This document shows positions 43,857-55,026 of a stretch of DNA of 64,000 nucleotides, in pieces (within the stretch, counting starts at the first letter, position 1; every line of letters begins with the position of its first letter). Below the pieces are notes generated by a model. The model had not been told where the DNA came from. It did no database searches and saw only the letters and a list, made by a program, of their open reading frames with translations. Both the position numbers and the translations under genes were made by a program. The DNA comes from Selaginella moellendorffii (lineage: Eukaryota > Streptophyta > Lycopodiopsida > Selaginellales > Selaginellaceae). Location of the stretch: NCBI RefSeq assembly GCF_000143415.4, contig NW_003314288.1:1675504-1739503 (forward strand), given 5' to 3'.

Positions 43857-45778
43857 TGTGAGACACAAAATCCCTAGGCCCCAAAGTGGAACCGGAAGGG
43901 CGCCACATGGTAGTGGCCGAAGCGAGAGCCAAACGAGCGTAACACGTTTGGACCAAAAGCTCCTACTTGAAAAGTCAAGAGCGGGAGTGGAACTCCCAAC
44001 GAAGTGCTCGAGGAACGAGCACGAAGCAAGCAAAAGGCGAGGCTCCAAAAAAGGACCCAAAAGGACCAACACATGACACGTGGGAGTGTCCGAAATGGAC
44101 TCGAGTTGGAGTCCGAAGTGGAGTCCGAGATGGACCCGAGTTGGAGTCCAAAGTGGAGTCCGAGGTGGACCCGAGATGGACCCGAGTTGGAGTCCGAAGT
44201 GGAGTCCGAGATGGAGTCCGAGATGGAGTCCGAGGTGGACCCAAGATGGACCCGAGTTGGAGTCCGAAGTGGAGTCCGAGATGGAGTCCGAGATGGAGTC
44301 CGAGGTGGACCCAAGATGGACCCGAGTTGGAGTCCGAAGTGGAGTCCGAGATGGACCCGAGATGGAGTCCGAGATGGAGTCCGAGATGGAGTCCGAGGTG
44401 GACCCGAGATGGACCCGAAATGGAGTCCGAGATGGAGTCCGAGATGGACCCGAGATGGAGTCTGAGATGGAGTTCGAGATGGACCCGAGATGGACCCGAG
44501 ATGGAGTCCGAGATGGAGTCCGAGATGGAGTCCGAAGTCGAGACCGAGACCGGGACCGAGACCGGGACCGAGACCGAGACCGAGACCGAGATCGAGACCG
44601 AGACCGAGACCGAGACCGAGGCCGAGACCGAGACCGAGGCCGAGGCTGAGACCGAGCCCGAGCCCGAGTCCGAATCCGAGTCCGAGTCCGAGTCCGAGTC
44701 CGAGTCCGAGTCCGAGTCCGAGTCCGAGTCCGAGTCCGAGTCCGAGTCCGAGTCCGAGTCCGAGTCCGAGTCCGGAGCCTGAGAGGGTGAAAGCCCAAAG
44801 CGTTCGTCTCCCAGACCCTGGGGGGTTTGGTGAGCCCCAAAAGTATAGTAGGGGGAGGACTGCAGTGGAGCCAGTTTGGCCAGGAAAGGCCAGTTTGGCC
44901 CAGGAAGGCCAGACCCAGTGTTGGGTGATGAGCTGCCCACTGGGAAGTCCAAGACTAGAGTGAACACAGACCGACAAGCGGGGTAGCTTGGTGATGTGTT
45001 CAAGAGCCGGCTCTAGTTCCCCCGGGAGATCGACTGGCCGATGCTCCCAGTCCAAGTGTGGGTGGCACTACCTACTTGGATACCAGGCGTGGCTCAATGG
45101 AACCTCGCTCTAAGCCCATGGCTAGAGCACCTAAAGGCGATAGGTGGGGAGAGTACCCAGGTGGCTCGCGTAAGGCCACGGTGTTCCGAAATGTCGTCCC
45201 AAAGGCCCAGACTGTGGAAAGGAAGAGGAGCAGTCCTCTGGGGTAGTGACCAAGGACACAGTCGTGTGGTGAGGAAGTCCCAGAGGACCGTGGGACTTAG
45301 TGGTCGGGCCTGTGGGCCTCGATCCAGTGGCAGTGTTGGCAAACACGGCCAGGGGCAGAAAGGGACTTGGTAGGAACTGACAAAGGGACTTTGGGGAAGG
45401 CGATTCCCCAGGTCTGTGGGCATCCTAAGGATGCTAAGGAGTGGATCCAGGATGACCCCTCATAGACAGATGGCCCAGTCTTGGAGAGACGGGATGGTGA
45501 TGCAAGTGGTATTGGACCATTTGCGCAGCAAAGGTGAATGGGTATGGCCTTAGCGTAACGGGCCGAGATGTCAGTGGTACCTTTGGGTGTCGGTCATGGG
45601 ATCGGACACGTGGAGCACTTGGACCAAGTGCAAAGGTTGAGTGGCATGGATGCCATTCTCGGGGCTAGCAAGCCCCAAGTCCTGAATGGGACTTATGGAG
45701 GTTGTGAATGAGACTCCTCCAAGTGGTCGGAGGTGTGGTTAAGTGACTAAAGTAGAATGGAAAAATTAGTCGCTTACA
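43857..45778 (+). repeat. 3' LTR of the LARD-like element
   Basis: 1922 bp, 118 bp longer than the 5' LTR. The length difference lies in the hexamer array. Confidence 0.93.
44089..44776. repeat. GAGTCC/GAGATG/GAGACC hexamer array, 3' LTR copy
   Basis: Same zone order as in the 5' LTR, with an extra 12-bp-unit block (about 44270-44330) and a longer pure GAGTCC run (about 44670-44774). Unequal expansion happened after insertion or during reverse transcription. Confidence 0.95.
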
Positions 45779-45902
45779 AAAGAACAAAAGAAAGAAAATA
45801 GAAAAAGCTAAATCTAAATAATGCAAAAGCTAAATCTAAACCAAAATCCCAAATCCAAATACTCCTTAGGGACAATTAAAAGGTGCCCCTCACCTCCATC
45901 AA

Positions 45903-46078
45903 TGTGAGTGCATGGAATATAAAAAGGGAATATAAAAAATGTGCATATCAATTAACCCAAAAACCTTAGTTTATATACAAGAGTGAGTGGTTTGGATTGA
46001 AACTAATCCGATAGCTACCAAAATCCCACTATGTTAATATTAATATACAACATTGTAATTATCCACTTGGCCCTCACA
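45903..46078 (-). repeat. 5' LTR of the split minus-strand gypsy element
   Basis: 176 bp. On the minus strand it reads TGTGAGGGCC...CACTCACA and is followed by TTGATGGAGGTGAGGGGC, a candidate primer-binding region whose tRNA I could not assign. Confidence 0.88.
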
Positions 46079-46871
46079 ATTAGAAGTTTTATATAGCTGT
46101 ATACACATACCATAATTATATAATAGTAATTTAAGAAGTTTAAGAAAGATAATATATGCATTATATAAATTTAAAATGATAAAAAATTTAAAAGGAAGAA
46201 TTTTGCAAACCTTTGATCTTAAATAATATTTTTGTTTTATAGGTTTAGATTAAATGAATTAACATAATAATTTTCTTTTGGAATTGAAAATCAGTTAAGA
46301 GCAAAGTCAAAACTATTGTTAGAATTATTTGTAGTGCAAACTTTTGAAAGGAAAAACCTTCAAAACTTGCTAAATCTTATTAAGCTTACAAAGTACGTTT
46401 TAAGAAAATGGAAGTAGAAATTTAATAATTACTAAATTCAAGATATTGACTAATAATTTTCTGCACATTGCATCCAACAATGCTTGGTTTACTTGGTAGG
46501 TTACTCATATTTATTAATCCATTTAATCAAATGGAATTTTATAATTTATAAACACAAGATTAATTTTATTGAATATCAACCAATAGAATAAACTAGAATC
46601 TATTAGGAAGTGTTTAGGAAGGTTTATAAATTATAAACATATATTATAAACACAAGATTGATCTAAATGAATAGGAACCATTAAATGTTAAAATATCTTA
46701 GAATTTCCAAATATATTCTACTCACTTTGCTTAAGCAAACCAAAAAATCTTTAAAAAATGTTTAGCACTGAACTAAATTTTATAATTTGTAGAATTCTTT
46801 GGATGTAGTAGCATTTATTATGGCAAAAATAATCAGTTAGAAATGTAATAAATACTTAAAACATTCTCAGT
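46079..46871. other. AT-rich intergenic sequence with dispersed repeat copy 2
   Basis: No coding capacity. 46455-46725 is the second copy of the repeat at 19720-20000. Most of the rest is featureless AT-rich DNA and part must be the 3' UTR of the NT-C2 gene. Confidence 0.5.
46455..46725. repeat. AT-rich dispersed repeat, copy 2
   Basis: It has the same duplicated ATTTATAAACACAAGATTAA-type core as 19720-20000. Near its left end GCTTGGTTTACTT and just past its right end TTGCTTAAGCAAACCAAA could be remnants of terminal inverted repeats, but the other copy does not show a matching right end. Confidence 0.55.
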
Positions 46872-49800
46872 TCAAAAAGATGGTGTTTTTCTAAGTATTT
46901 CCGATGACTTTTGTAAATTTTTCAAAGCAAAACTAAACTGCTCTTTCTCAGCCACAACCTCAGCAAACTTCAGGCTCATTTGAGTATATCTATCTTGCAT
47001 GTCTTTTAGTTCCATCTGCAATTCTGATGATCTCCGCATGTACATCTTCAAATCTGACAATATTTTCTCGATGCCAACATCAGTTTGCTGTACGTTGTCT
47101 GATGAAGCAATTGAACTACAAATAAACAACACAATTAGCTTCTGAAGAGAAGAATTCCATATAGCTTACTTTTGGAGCTGGGACTTATAGATTCTGCTTG
47201 TTTCTAAGGCCTCAGCCAATTCTGTTTCCAGTGTTAGGACTCTATCAAGAAGATTGCCACATTCAGACACAGCTCTCAATTTCATCACGGTGATCTCAAG
47301 CTGTTCATTCACCTGCCTTGCATCCAACACAACACATCCAAGTCAATAACTCGATAAACCTTGAAGCTCTCCAACCTGTTGTAACCGGCAAACTTCTTTC
47401 TCAGATATCTCCTGCATGCTTAACTTTGACACCAAGTCACGTTCACGCTGAGCACAGAGCGCTAGCTGCGTTTGAAGCCTTGCCACCTACAAAGTTGTAA
47501 TTTCAATCTTGTGTTGCATTGCACACCAAAAGTCATACCTCAACTTGGAATTGCTCAAGACCAGCGTCCATTTGTCGTCCCATGGTCGTTTCCAGATAGT
47601 CGACTCTAGTTTGAAGTGTAGCATCTTTTTCTTGGTGCTCTTGTTTCAATGCTTCAATCTCATTCATTTTACAAGAAAGTTGAACCTGGAGAGTGTCAAG
47701 ACTTGAGATGTTAGATTCCTTGATGAAAAGTAACTTCTCACCTCCAACAAAATTAACTTGTCATGAACGTCAGCTTCCTCTTGTTTGTACTCCCGCTTCA
47801 GCTCTTCGATTTTCTGAAGCACGTTTCTCTCGCTTACTTTGTCCAGATTAGATCGAAGAGCTTGTAGCCTTGCCGAAATAAAATCCAATTTCTCACTCTC
47901 GGTGTGCCCTTGGAGGTGTTGAACTTGAACCTGGCATTGCAGCCTCAGCTTTTCAGCCTCCAAATCTTGTATCCTCGCTTCTAAAGCCAACTTGTCCTGC
48001 TTAAGATTTAATAGAGTGGTCTTCAAATCCACTATTTCCGGTTTGTACGCATCATTTTCGACCTTCAAAGCCAGAACTTCTTGCTCACACTTGCCCAGCT
48101 TCGAAGCGCAGTCCCTGTTGGCAACCCTCATATCTTCCATCTCGTTTTCCATCTGACTGGCAAGTTTGAAGAGAGTTGCGACAGACTGCTCAACTTTGCA
48201 TCCAATATCTTTTGCCTCGATCTCTTGCTTCTCTATATTGTGATCGAGTTGGCTATTCTTCTGGCGTGCTTCCTCCAGCGTTGCCTCTAGAGACAGTCCG
48301 CCTGCTTCGACCTGTGACATCTGTCGGGCAATGGTTTCCGTTTGCTGCAAAAACCATTCTAGCTTTTCTCTGTCCTGAACAAACGTTTCCAGCCGTTGCT
48401 CGGCGTGGATTGCTTTGTTTTTCTCCGCATTCCACGACTCCATTAGAGCGTCTCTTTCTCGGCCTATACTGCTGAGGGTGGCAGTCAGCTCGGCCACCTG
48501 ATCTTGTAGCACACCGTTCAACACTGCACTGTCCAAGGCCTGGTGCTTGAAATCTGCCACCTGCATTTCCAGGCCGTCCCGGTCGTTCTTGAGTAGGTTG
48601 CAATCGGACTCTAGAACCAACACCTTGGACTCCAAGCCGAGAAGTTCCTCTAGCTTTCCTTGTAGGCTATGCTGTAGCAGTTCCTGAGTACCAAGATGCA
48701 CTATGATGTCGTTCTTGAGAGCTTCCACCTGTGCTTCCAAGTTCCGTGCATCCTGCTGGAGATCATCACGCTCGTTCTCAACCTGTAGCACCTTTTCTTC
48801 AAGCCTCGACTTCTCTTGGCTGTTTAGCAATTGTGTCTCTTCTGCATAGCACTTGCAGCTTTCCAGCTCCCTCGTCAGAGCGCGCACATCTTCTTGCAAA
48901 CTTGAAACTTCCTCAGCATGCTTAACATGGTCCTCTTCTAATTTCTCCGTCAACCTCTTTTCGGACTGCTCAGTGATCGATAAGGTGTCTTCAAGTTCTC
49001 TGACACGGTTCTCACGTACATGTCCAGAATTTTCGAGGGAGCTGACTGTGCTTTTAAGGCTCTTGACTTGCAGTTCGAGGTCCTTCAGTGCCAGACCTTG
49101 AGCATCCCTCTCTCCTTCCAGTTTTGCGATTGTTCCCTCTAGCTCCTGCCCAGTACGTTCCCATTTTTCTACTGCAGCTTCGAGTTCTCTGTTGTGATCT
49201 TCAGCCGCAGCTTTCTCACGTTGGCACTCCTTTAAAATTTCCACCGTGCTACATATCTGATCTTCTAGCTCCTTGGCTCGTCTTTCCAGCAAACCTTGGG
49301 TGCCAACCCGCATCGCTATGTCACCCTTGAGAACCCCGATATGCATGTGCAAGTTGCGTCCATCCTGCTTAAGAGCCTCACGCTCGTTCTCTAGCAATAC
49401 CACCTTCTCTTCAAGCTCCAGCATTTCTCCTCTGCTTCGCGCATCTCTGCTTTCAGCATCTAGCTCACAGCGTTTTAGCTCGCTTGTCAGCGTGGACAAA
49501 TGTTCTTGTAGCATAGATATTTCTTTGACGTGCTTCACGTTGTCTTCCTCTAGTCCAGCAACATCTCTTGCAAGCTTTTTGACAGCCTCGTTATGATTGC
49601 TCTCCGTGACTTTTAAAGTCCCCTCCAGCTCCTTGATGCAGCTCTCCCGCATTCCCAAAGTATTTTCAAGACTTCTAAGCGTATCAGTCAAATCCTTTAC
49701 TTGTAGCTCCAGTTTTTCCTCTGCTAGTCTGTGAGCCTCACGATCTTCTTCCAGCTTCCCAACCTTCATATTGAGCTCACTGCAAGTAAGCTCCAGGCAA

Positions 49801-52800
49801 TTCTTTGTAGTCTCAAGAGCCGTCTTCTCCTTTGCAATATGCACTGCCTCACGCTCCAATACAACCTTCTCTGTTTGACTAACTTCAAGCTCTAACTTCA
49901 ATGATTCCCTCTCGGCCTCTAAAGATGAAATCTTCTTTGCAACCAATTTACTTTCTTCCTCCATGTTTTGTGTTGTCTTGAGATGTTCTGCCGTCAACTC
50001 TGATAGACTTTCCTCAAGTTCTCTGATGCGGCACCGCAAAGAATGACTGGATGTAGAGGCCTTGGAAAGTTCAGCTTTTAATCTTTCCACCTGCGCTTCA
50101 AGGTCCCTTCGGGCACGAGAATGCGTCTCACAGAGCGTATCCGACGTTATCCATTTCGACTTATACTCGTTCATCGTAGCAGCAAGTACAGCTTTCTGTT
50201 TTTCGATTTCCCGACCTCGGCCCTGCTCCGCACTAAGTTGTAGTTTCAACGCTTCAAGCTCTGATACAAGAAACTGAACCTCTGCGTCCTTTCTCGTGAC
50301 CGTTTCATTGACTTCGACGTTTTCTTTCTTCGATCTGCTCAATTGCGCTTCTAAATCCTGTCTCGCTTTTTCTAAATCATCCTCCAACTCCGCAACATGC
50401 CTGTCGAACTCCATCTTTGCACTGTCCAGCTGACTTGAAAGCTTCTCAGCCTCTTTCCTAGTAGATTCCTCAAAGCTGCGGTTCCATCCATCATTTTCCA
50501 CTTCCAAGCCCACTACTTTCTCTTCTAATTCCTTCCTGTGCGCATCCGCTGCTTCTAAACTGCTCGCAAGCGTTGACACCTGTAACTCCAAATCCAGAAT
50601 GCGTGACTTGTCCAGCTCTTGGGAGTCCTGCATCTTCATCTCCAAGCCATTGTTTAGCATCTCGAGCTGTAAAATCCTGGCCTCTAAATCCGTTACTTGC
50701 AGCAGCTTAGAGTTGAAGTCGTGCAACAAGTCCGACATTTCCCTGTCATGCTTCTGTGCTCGAAACATCAAAGCTGAAACTTCAGATTCCAGTTGAGCTT
50801 TTCCTGTGCTTGCTTCCTCCACCAGCCTCGTTAGTCTTTCCTGCTCCTGTCCGGCAAGAGTCAGCTCAGACTTTGCACGCTCCAACTGGTTGTTTAAGCT
50901 CTGAATATCGGCATCCGAGCTTCTCAGCTGGTTTTCCAAGTCTACGTTAGCACTTTTCAAGCCCTGGATTAAAGTCTGAAGGCGGACCATAAGCTTTTCA
51001 TTGCTGGAGTGCTGAACCTGATGAAACTCTTCAGTTGCTGCCAGCTTCTTCTCGAGCTCGTCTACTAAAGCCTTGAGCCTCTCCACTTCCTGACGGTCAT
51101 CGTTATTTTGCTTGTCGAACTCTTTAGTTGCCTTGTTCAGCTTGAATATCAGCTCCATATTTTCGTCCGTCAACTCCTTCAACTCTTTAGCCATTTCTTC
51201 GGTACTCTGGCTCACCTCGTCGTCAGTGGCCAGCTCCCGCTTAATCTCCGACCGACTTTTCCTCAAGTCCTCAAGCTTAGCTTGCAGGCCTTTGATCGTG
51301 TTTTCTTTAGCTACAAGCTTCTCAGACCACTGACTTTCCCGATTCTCTTCTCGAGTCTTGGCAGCATGTACAGAAGCTTCAAGGTTGTGATTGAGTGAAG
51401 AAAGCTCTTCCATTTCTTTTCGCTGCTCCTCTAGAGACTCCTCCATGTCTTGTATCGCCAGTACGAGCTGCATGTTGGACTCCTGAGCTTTTCTCAATTG
51501 CATGCTCGCGTTCAGGCTTGCTTCCTTCTCGTAGGACAGCTCCATCTTCAAATCGCTTATGGACCTTGCTAATTCTTCGGCCTCCTTGCGCAGTCTCTGC
51601 TCATTAGCTTCGTGCTCCTGCTTTGCAGTTTGCAGCTCTAGTTTAAGCTTATCTGCCAGTAACTGCTTTGGTCCGCCACCATTCTCCTGCTTCAGCTTCT
51701 GGACTTCCATACTCAGATTTCGGGCACGTCTTTGCCATGTTACGGCTTCCATGCGCAGCTCCTGAATCGATTTATCTGGAGCTGGTGCCTCGGCTTCAAT
51801 CGGCGATTTACTTCGAAAAGATGACGACCTCACGCTCATAATGCTCCTGGGAGTGTCACTGTCCATGTTGCTAAGCGACTCAATATTTCTCATGCCCGAG
51901 CCACTACCTGTTCTACCAAGCTGGGGCTCCAAAGAGATTGTTGGAAATGACCCCTGACTGAACCTGCGCCTTCTTCGCTCATAGCCTCCTACAGAGCTAG
52001 CTGGAGAAGGAGGGTCGCCAAAAAACTCTTTGACGCTACCGTTGAATTCTCTAGGTGTAAATGGTTCAAGATCGGTGTCACGCAGCGACGACCCATTATC
52101 CTGTGCAAAAAGAGAGAGGTTTCACATCCTTTAAGTGTGTTCGAGAAATAACTCACTCTTGGTGAAGAAACCGACTTCTGAACAGGACCACTAAGCGCTT
52201 GGCTAGTGGATGACGCCACAGAAATATTGTCAACATCGACTTCAGAATCAGAGGATTGCTCATCTTGAACACTAAGCTCTCGCGATTTCCTGCAAAGATA
52301 AAAACGAAAGACTCTTATGACTAACCTCGCTAAAATTTGTATTATCACCTCAAGGACGTTAAAGAGTTGATTTTTACCTGCAACATAAAGAACCAAGCTA
52401 GTGTCAAATCAGAAACAAAACAGTATAAATCGAGCATACGTGAAGGAGCGTATTTCCTCGACAATTTTGGAGGGGCACGGCTAGTGAATTTGATGGGCCA
52501 TTTGCGAAATCAGCCAAGTTAATGGTAACATCTCCGAGAATTTTTGTTCGCTGTGATGAAGAACATATCCATATCAACACAATAAAGAAAGAGCTCATAA
52601 TCCTTACCACACCAACAACGATTTTGTAGAGCTTAGAGTCATACTTCCCAGACTGTGCGTCTTGTATAAGTTTCGTGGTCTCCACGAGAGGATCGGGCCA
52701 GCGGCAGCATCCATACTCGACGGCAGCCTTGGTGGTTTTATTGCTGCGTTTTCCAGTGTCCTGTGGTATAAGAGACACTTTAAGCTTCTCCCATCCAGCC

Positions 52801-52943
52801 GGTGGAACCTGTTACACAAGGAAGGACCGAGGATGTAAAGCGAATTATAGCGAGAGAGATCATACCCGTGTAACGTGAAATTGGAACTTGAACACCACTT
52901 TCTCTTTGATCTTCCCTCCAGGATTTTTCTTGAACTTTAACAT
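46872..52943 (-). CDS. NT-C2 domain long coiled-coil protein (myosin-heavy-chain-related)
   Basis: Ten exons on the minus strand: 52943-52866, 52808-52608, 52550-52440, 52377-52349, 52289-52157, 52100-47742, 47685-47539, 47486-47376, 47312-47170 and 47115-46872; 1851 aa. Residues about 1-145 form an NT-type C2 (EEIG1/EHBP1) domain: MLKFKKNPGGKIKEKVVFKF, VPPAGWEKLKVSLIP, YKIVVGVRTKILGDVTINLA. A Ser-rich linker (about 150-300) follows, then more than 1400 residues of near-continuous coiled coil rich in Glu, Leu and Lys. The C-terminal block ELKDMQDRYTQMSLKFAEV matches the conserved end of plant NT-C2 coiled-coil proteins. Such C2 domains usually tether to membranes, and the family is linked to cytoskeleton or membrane traffic. 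The exact function is unknown. The single 4.36-kb exon among short ones is striking. Confidence 0.9.
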
Positions 52944-53517
52944 TGTTTAGACCATTCAGCATCCTTCGAGAAAAGAAACTTCCCCAGAAGCGCTTATAAT
53001 CTGTGCTGGTTGAAAACAAGCGAGAGGGAAGTCCGCTAGACACAGCCTCATTCAAGAAGGAGGAGAGAAAAGAAAAATACTTGGAACAGCGCTCCTGTGA
53101 AGACGACAAGCGGGAGGCGCGCATCGCGTTAGTCGAAACGCGGCGCCATCCCTGTGCTGTCGGCACCCGCACTCTCGTCGCCCCATGACAAAGGGGGCGA
53201 TGGATCTCGAGTCGATGCCGCCACGACAAAGAGAGCGATGCCGCCAACGCTCCACCCCTAGAACCCTAACACTCACGCGCTTGGCGGCCAATTTCAAATT
53301 TAAAATTCGACTAGCTCTTTTGAGTCTCACAAAAATGAGCTTCCTTCTATATCTCCTTCGTTTTTTCTTGTGTGCCGAGAAGATTTTGAGTAGAACCTTG
53401 GCGTGATCTATGTACATCCCTGTGCTACTATCAGGAAAACAAAAAACTTTCTCATGGTCAGCTCACATAGATTTGAAACGAAACTTGTTACCCGTGATTG
53501 CGAGCTTGGACGAAATC
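52944..53517. other. Intergenic region between the NT-C2 and TraB-like genes
   Basis: It holds the 5' leader/promoter of the NT-C2 gene and the 3' end of the TraB-like gene, both on the minus strand. The short open frames present have no recognisable family. Confidence 0.45.
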
Positions 53518-55026
53518 TCAGTCGAACAGCCTGGGAGCTAGATACGCTGGGCCGTAGAGATCGTCCACTGTCTCACTGTTGGCCTCGGCAGCAGTCCTCT
53601 TCAAGTTCTTGAGCCCCCTTCCGAGTCGAGCCACCGAGATCGCCGATGGAACCGCTTCCACAGCACCCCCGATCTGGTCGTCCGCGTAGAACAGTCCCAC
53701 CGCGGTTACAACGCTTCCTCCAAACACCACCCATGGCCGCCTCAGCGAAGACATCCCCGTGCGCTGGCGCATGAGACCGTAGAAGGACCAGTGCACTGCC
53801 CCGATGCTCTTTCTCTTTGCGAGCCCGACGAAAGCTCGGACGATCGAAGTGCGCGCTGGCGAGAATGGCGCCCATGGAAGCTTAGCAAGAACGGGAGCCT
53901 TGCTCGAGAGAAACTTCGTAGCCCCGGCAACCACAGCAGCCCCAGCTCCCAGCGCCACTAAGTTACCCCCAGCTTCGTCCAATTCCGTGCTGGTTGTATC
54001 ATCCCCAGCCGAGAACACGAAGGAGTCGGACATGGCTGCGGCTTCGGGTGGCACCAAGACGTTCCAGTATTTCCGAACTCCCAAAACCTGCGATCCATCC
54101 AAGACCGCCACCACGACTTTGGACCGCTTGGCCTGCCTCTGTAGAGCTTGCGTGAGAAGCACCTCGCATTTTTCCTGGTCTGGAAGCCCGGTGTAGGACG
54201 AAGCAAAAGGTGGCGGAGCGTTCATGGCTATTCGTCTCGAGATATCGTGTTGTAACAGCCGGAAGTACTCGAGCGTCACCCTGAATCCAAGAACCGAGTC
54301 GAGCAACTCTCTGCTTACTTCCTTCCCTGCGGCGGTGTCGGCGATGATCCTCTCGGCCGCAGCGACGGCATTGGATCCGTGAGTGCGAGGCCAGATGCTA
54401 TCGTTGAGCTGGTCGAGCATGAGAAAGATCGGGAAGAACGAAGCAGCGAATTCCGGGCGGCTGGTCGATGGCAGATGGCGCGAGAATGCGAGACTCCAGT
54501 TGTCCGGACTTTGGTGCTGTGCTTCCGGAGCATCCGCGAGAAAGACCTGAAGAACGCCGAAGTTGGATCCGGACTGGAACGCTGCGTGCTTCGCCGCGAG
54601 AACGTAGCCATGATACGTCGTTCCAAAGATGATCCTTTGGAAGTCGAAAACCGCCAAGCTTTCGCTGCTGTAACCCCTGGTAGAGAAATCCGTGAAGGCG
54701 TCGAGAAAAGAATCCGGCACAACGACGCCGCGATCTAAATCGCTGGCGATCCGCTCCTCCTCAAGAAATTCCAGCATCCTGTGCGATTGCACGGCCGCGA
54801 GCACGGCATGCGGCCTCGCAGCCGCGACAAGCTGCTTCACATCCCTCACCGATCTTTCCGAGAGTACCTGCGCCGTGAGGAGGTAGACAATGCACGAGGG
54901 ATCATCTGGCACGCGCAATGCGGCGACGAAGCGCTTGGAATCCGCCGGAATGTCGAGCTTGTCGACGAGCTGCTCGCTCCTGGCGCCGAAGATGCTGCCG
55001 AGAATCCACGAAATCCAAGCGAACAT
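53518..55026 (-). CDS. TraB/GumN-like membrane protein (degenerate active motif)
   Basis: Single exon, 502 aa. The start is ATG at 55026 (MFAWISWILGSIFG); a longer in-frame extension begins only with TTG. The N-terminus is a hydrophobic anchor. Residues about 40-90 (CIVYLLTAQVLSERSVRDVK, PHAVLAAVQSHRM) resemble the opening of the TraB fold (VYLxGTAHVSxxS...RPxxVxxEL), but the usual His is Gln. The later segment VLLTQALQRQAKRSKVVVAV with VLGVRKYW resembles the TraB end (VVAVVGxGHxxGI). Two hydrophobic stretches near the C-terminus (VALGAGAAVVAGATKFL, VVFGGSVVTAVGLFYA) are likely membrane segments. Plant TraB proteins sit on mitochondrial or ER membranes. The assignment rests on weak motif similarity. 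Its start codon is 70 bp from the divergent neighbour's. Confidence 0.7.
   Translation of the reverse strand: MFAWISWILGSIFGARSEQLVDKLDIPADSKRFVAALRVPDDPSCIVYLLTAQVLSERSVRDVKQLVAAARPHAVLAAVQSHRMLEFLEEERIASDLDRGVVVPDSFLDAFTDFSTRGYSSESLAVFDFQRIIFGTTYHGYVLAAKHAAFQSGSNFGVLQVFLADAPEAQHQSPDNWSLAFSRHLPSTSRPEFAASFFPIFLMLDQLNDSIWPRTHGSNAVAAAERIIADTAAGKEVSRELLDSVLGFRVTLEYFRLLQHDISRRIAMNAPPPFASSYTGLPDQEKCEVLLTQALQRQAKRSKVVVAVLDGSQVLGVRKYWNVLVPPEAAAMSDSFVFSAGDDTTSTELDEAGGNLVALGAGAAVVAGATKFLSSKAPVLAKLPWAPFSPARTSIVRAFVGLAKRKSIGAVHWSFYGLMRQRTGMSSLRRPWVVFGGSVVTAVGLFYADDQIGGAVEAVPSAISVARLGRGLKNLKRTAAEANSETVDDLYGPAYLAPRLFD

Larger units (their letters stand above)
37997..45778 (+). mobile_element. Large non-coding LTR retroelement (LARD-like), nested, 7782 bp
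   Basis: LTRs at 37997-39800 (1804 bp) and 43857-45778 (1922 bp) begin TGTGAGACAC and end GTCGCTTACA. The 5-bp duplication AAAGA (37992-37996 and 45779-45783) flanks the whole. The primer-binding site TGGTATCGGAGC (39804-39815) is the same 12-mer as in the TRIM. A G-rich stretch (GGGTGGTGGAGT) precedes the 3' LTR. The 4056-bp interior shows no gag or pol motif in any frame and only short open frames, as in large retrotransposon derivatives. Outside the repeat array the two LTRs differ at roughly ten sites, so insertion is fairly recent. It interrupts the 33157-46078 gypsy element. Confidence 0.93.
33157..46078 (-). mobile_element. Minus-strand Ty3/gypsy element split by a nested insertion
   Basis: Short LTRs at 45903-46078 (5' on the minus strand, 176 bp) and 33157-33321 (3', 165 bp) carry TGTGAG...CTCACA ends. 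Both are flanked by ATTA, so a 4-bp target duplication is possible. A purine tract (CCGAGAGGAGGGGATGA read on the minus strand, 33338-33322) precedes the 3' LTR. Gag, protease, RT, RNase H and integrase remnants run from 37650 down to 33350. A 7.8-kb element is inserted at 37997-45778. Without it the element is about 5.1 kb. It is clearly older than the nested element. Confidence 0.88.

Noticed and set aside
43794-45055. The same kind of open frames (up to 393 codons) in the 3' LTR
   Set aside because: Artefact of the hexamer array, as above.
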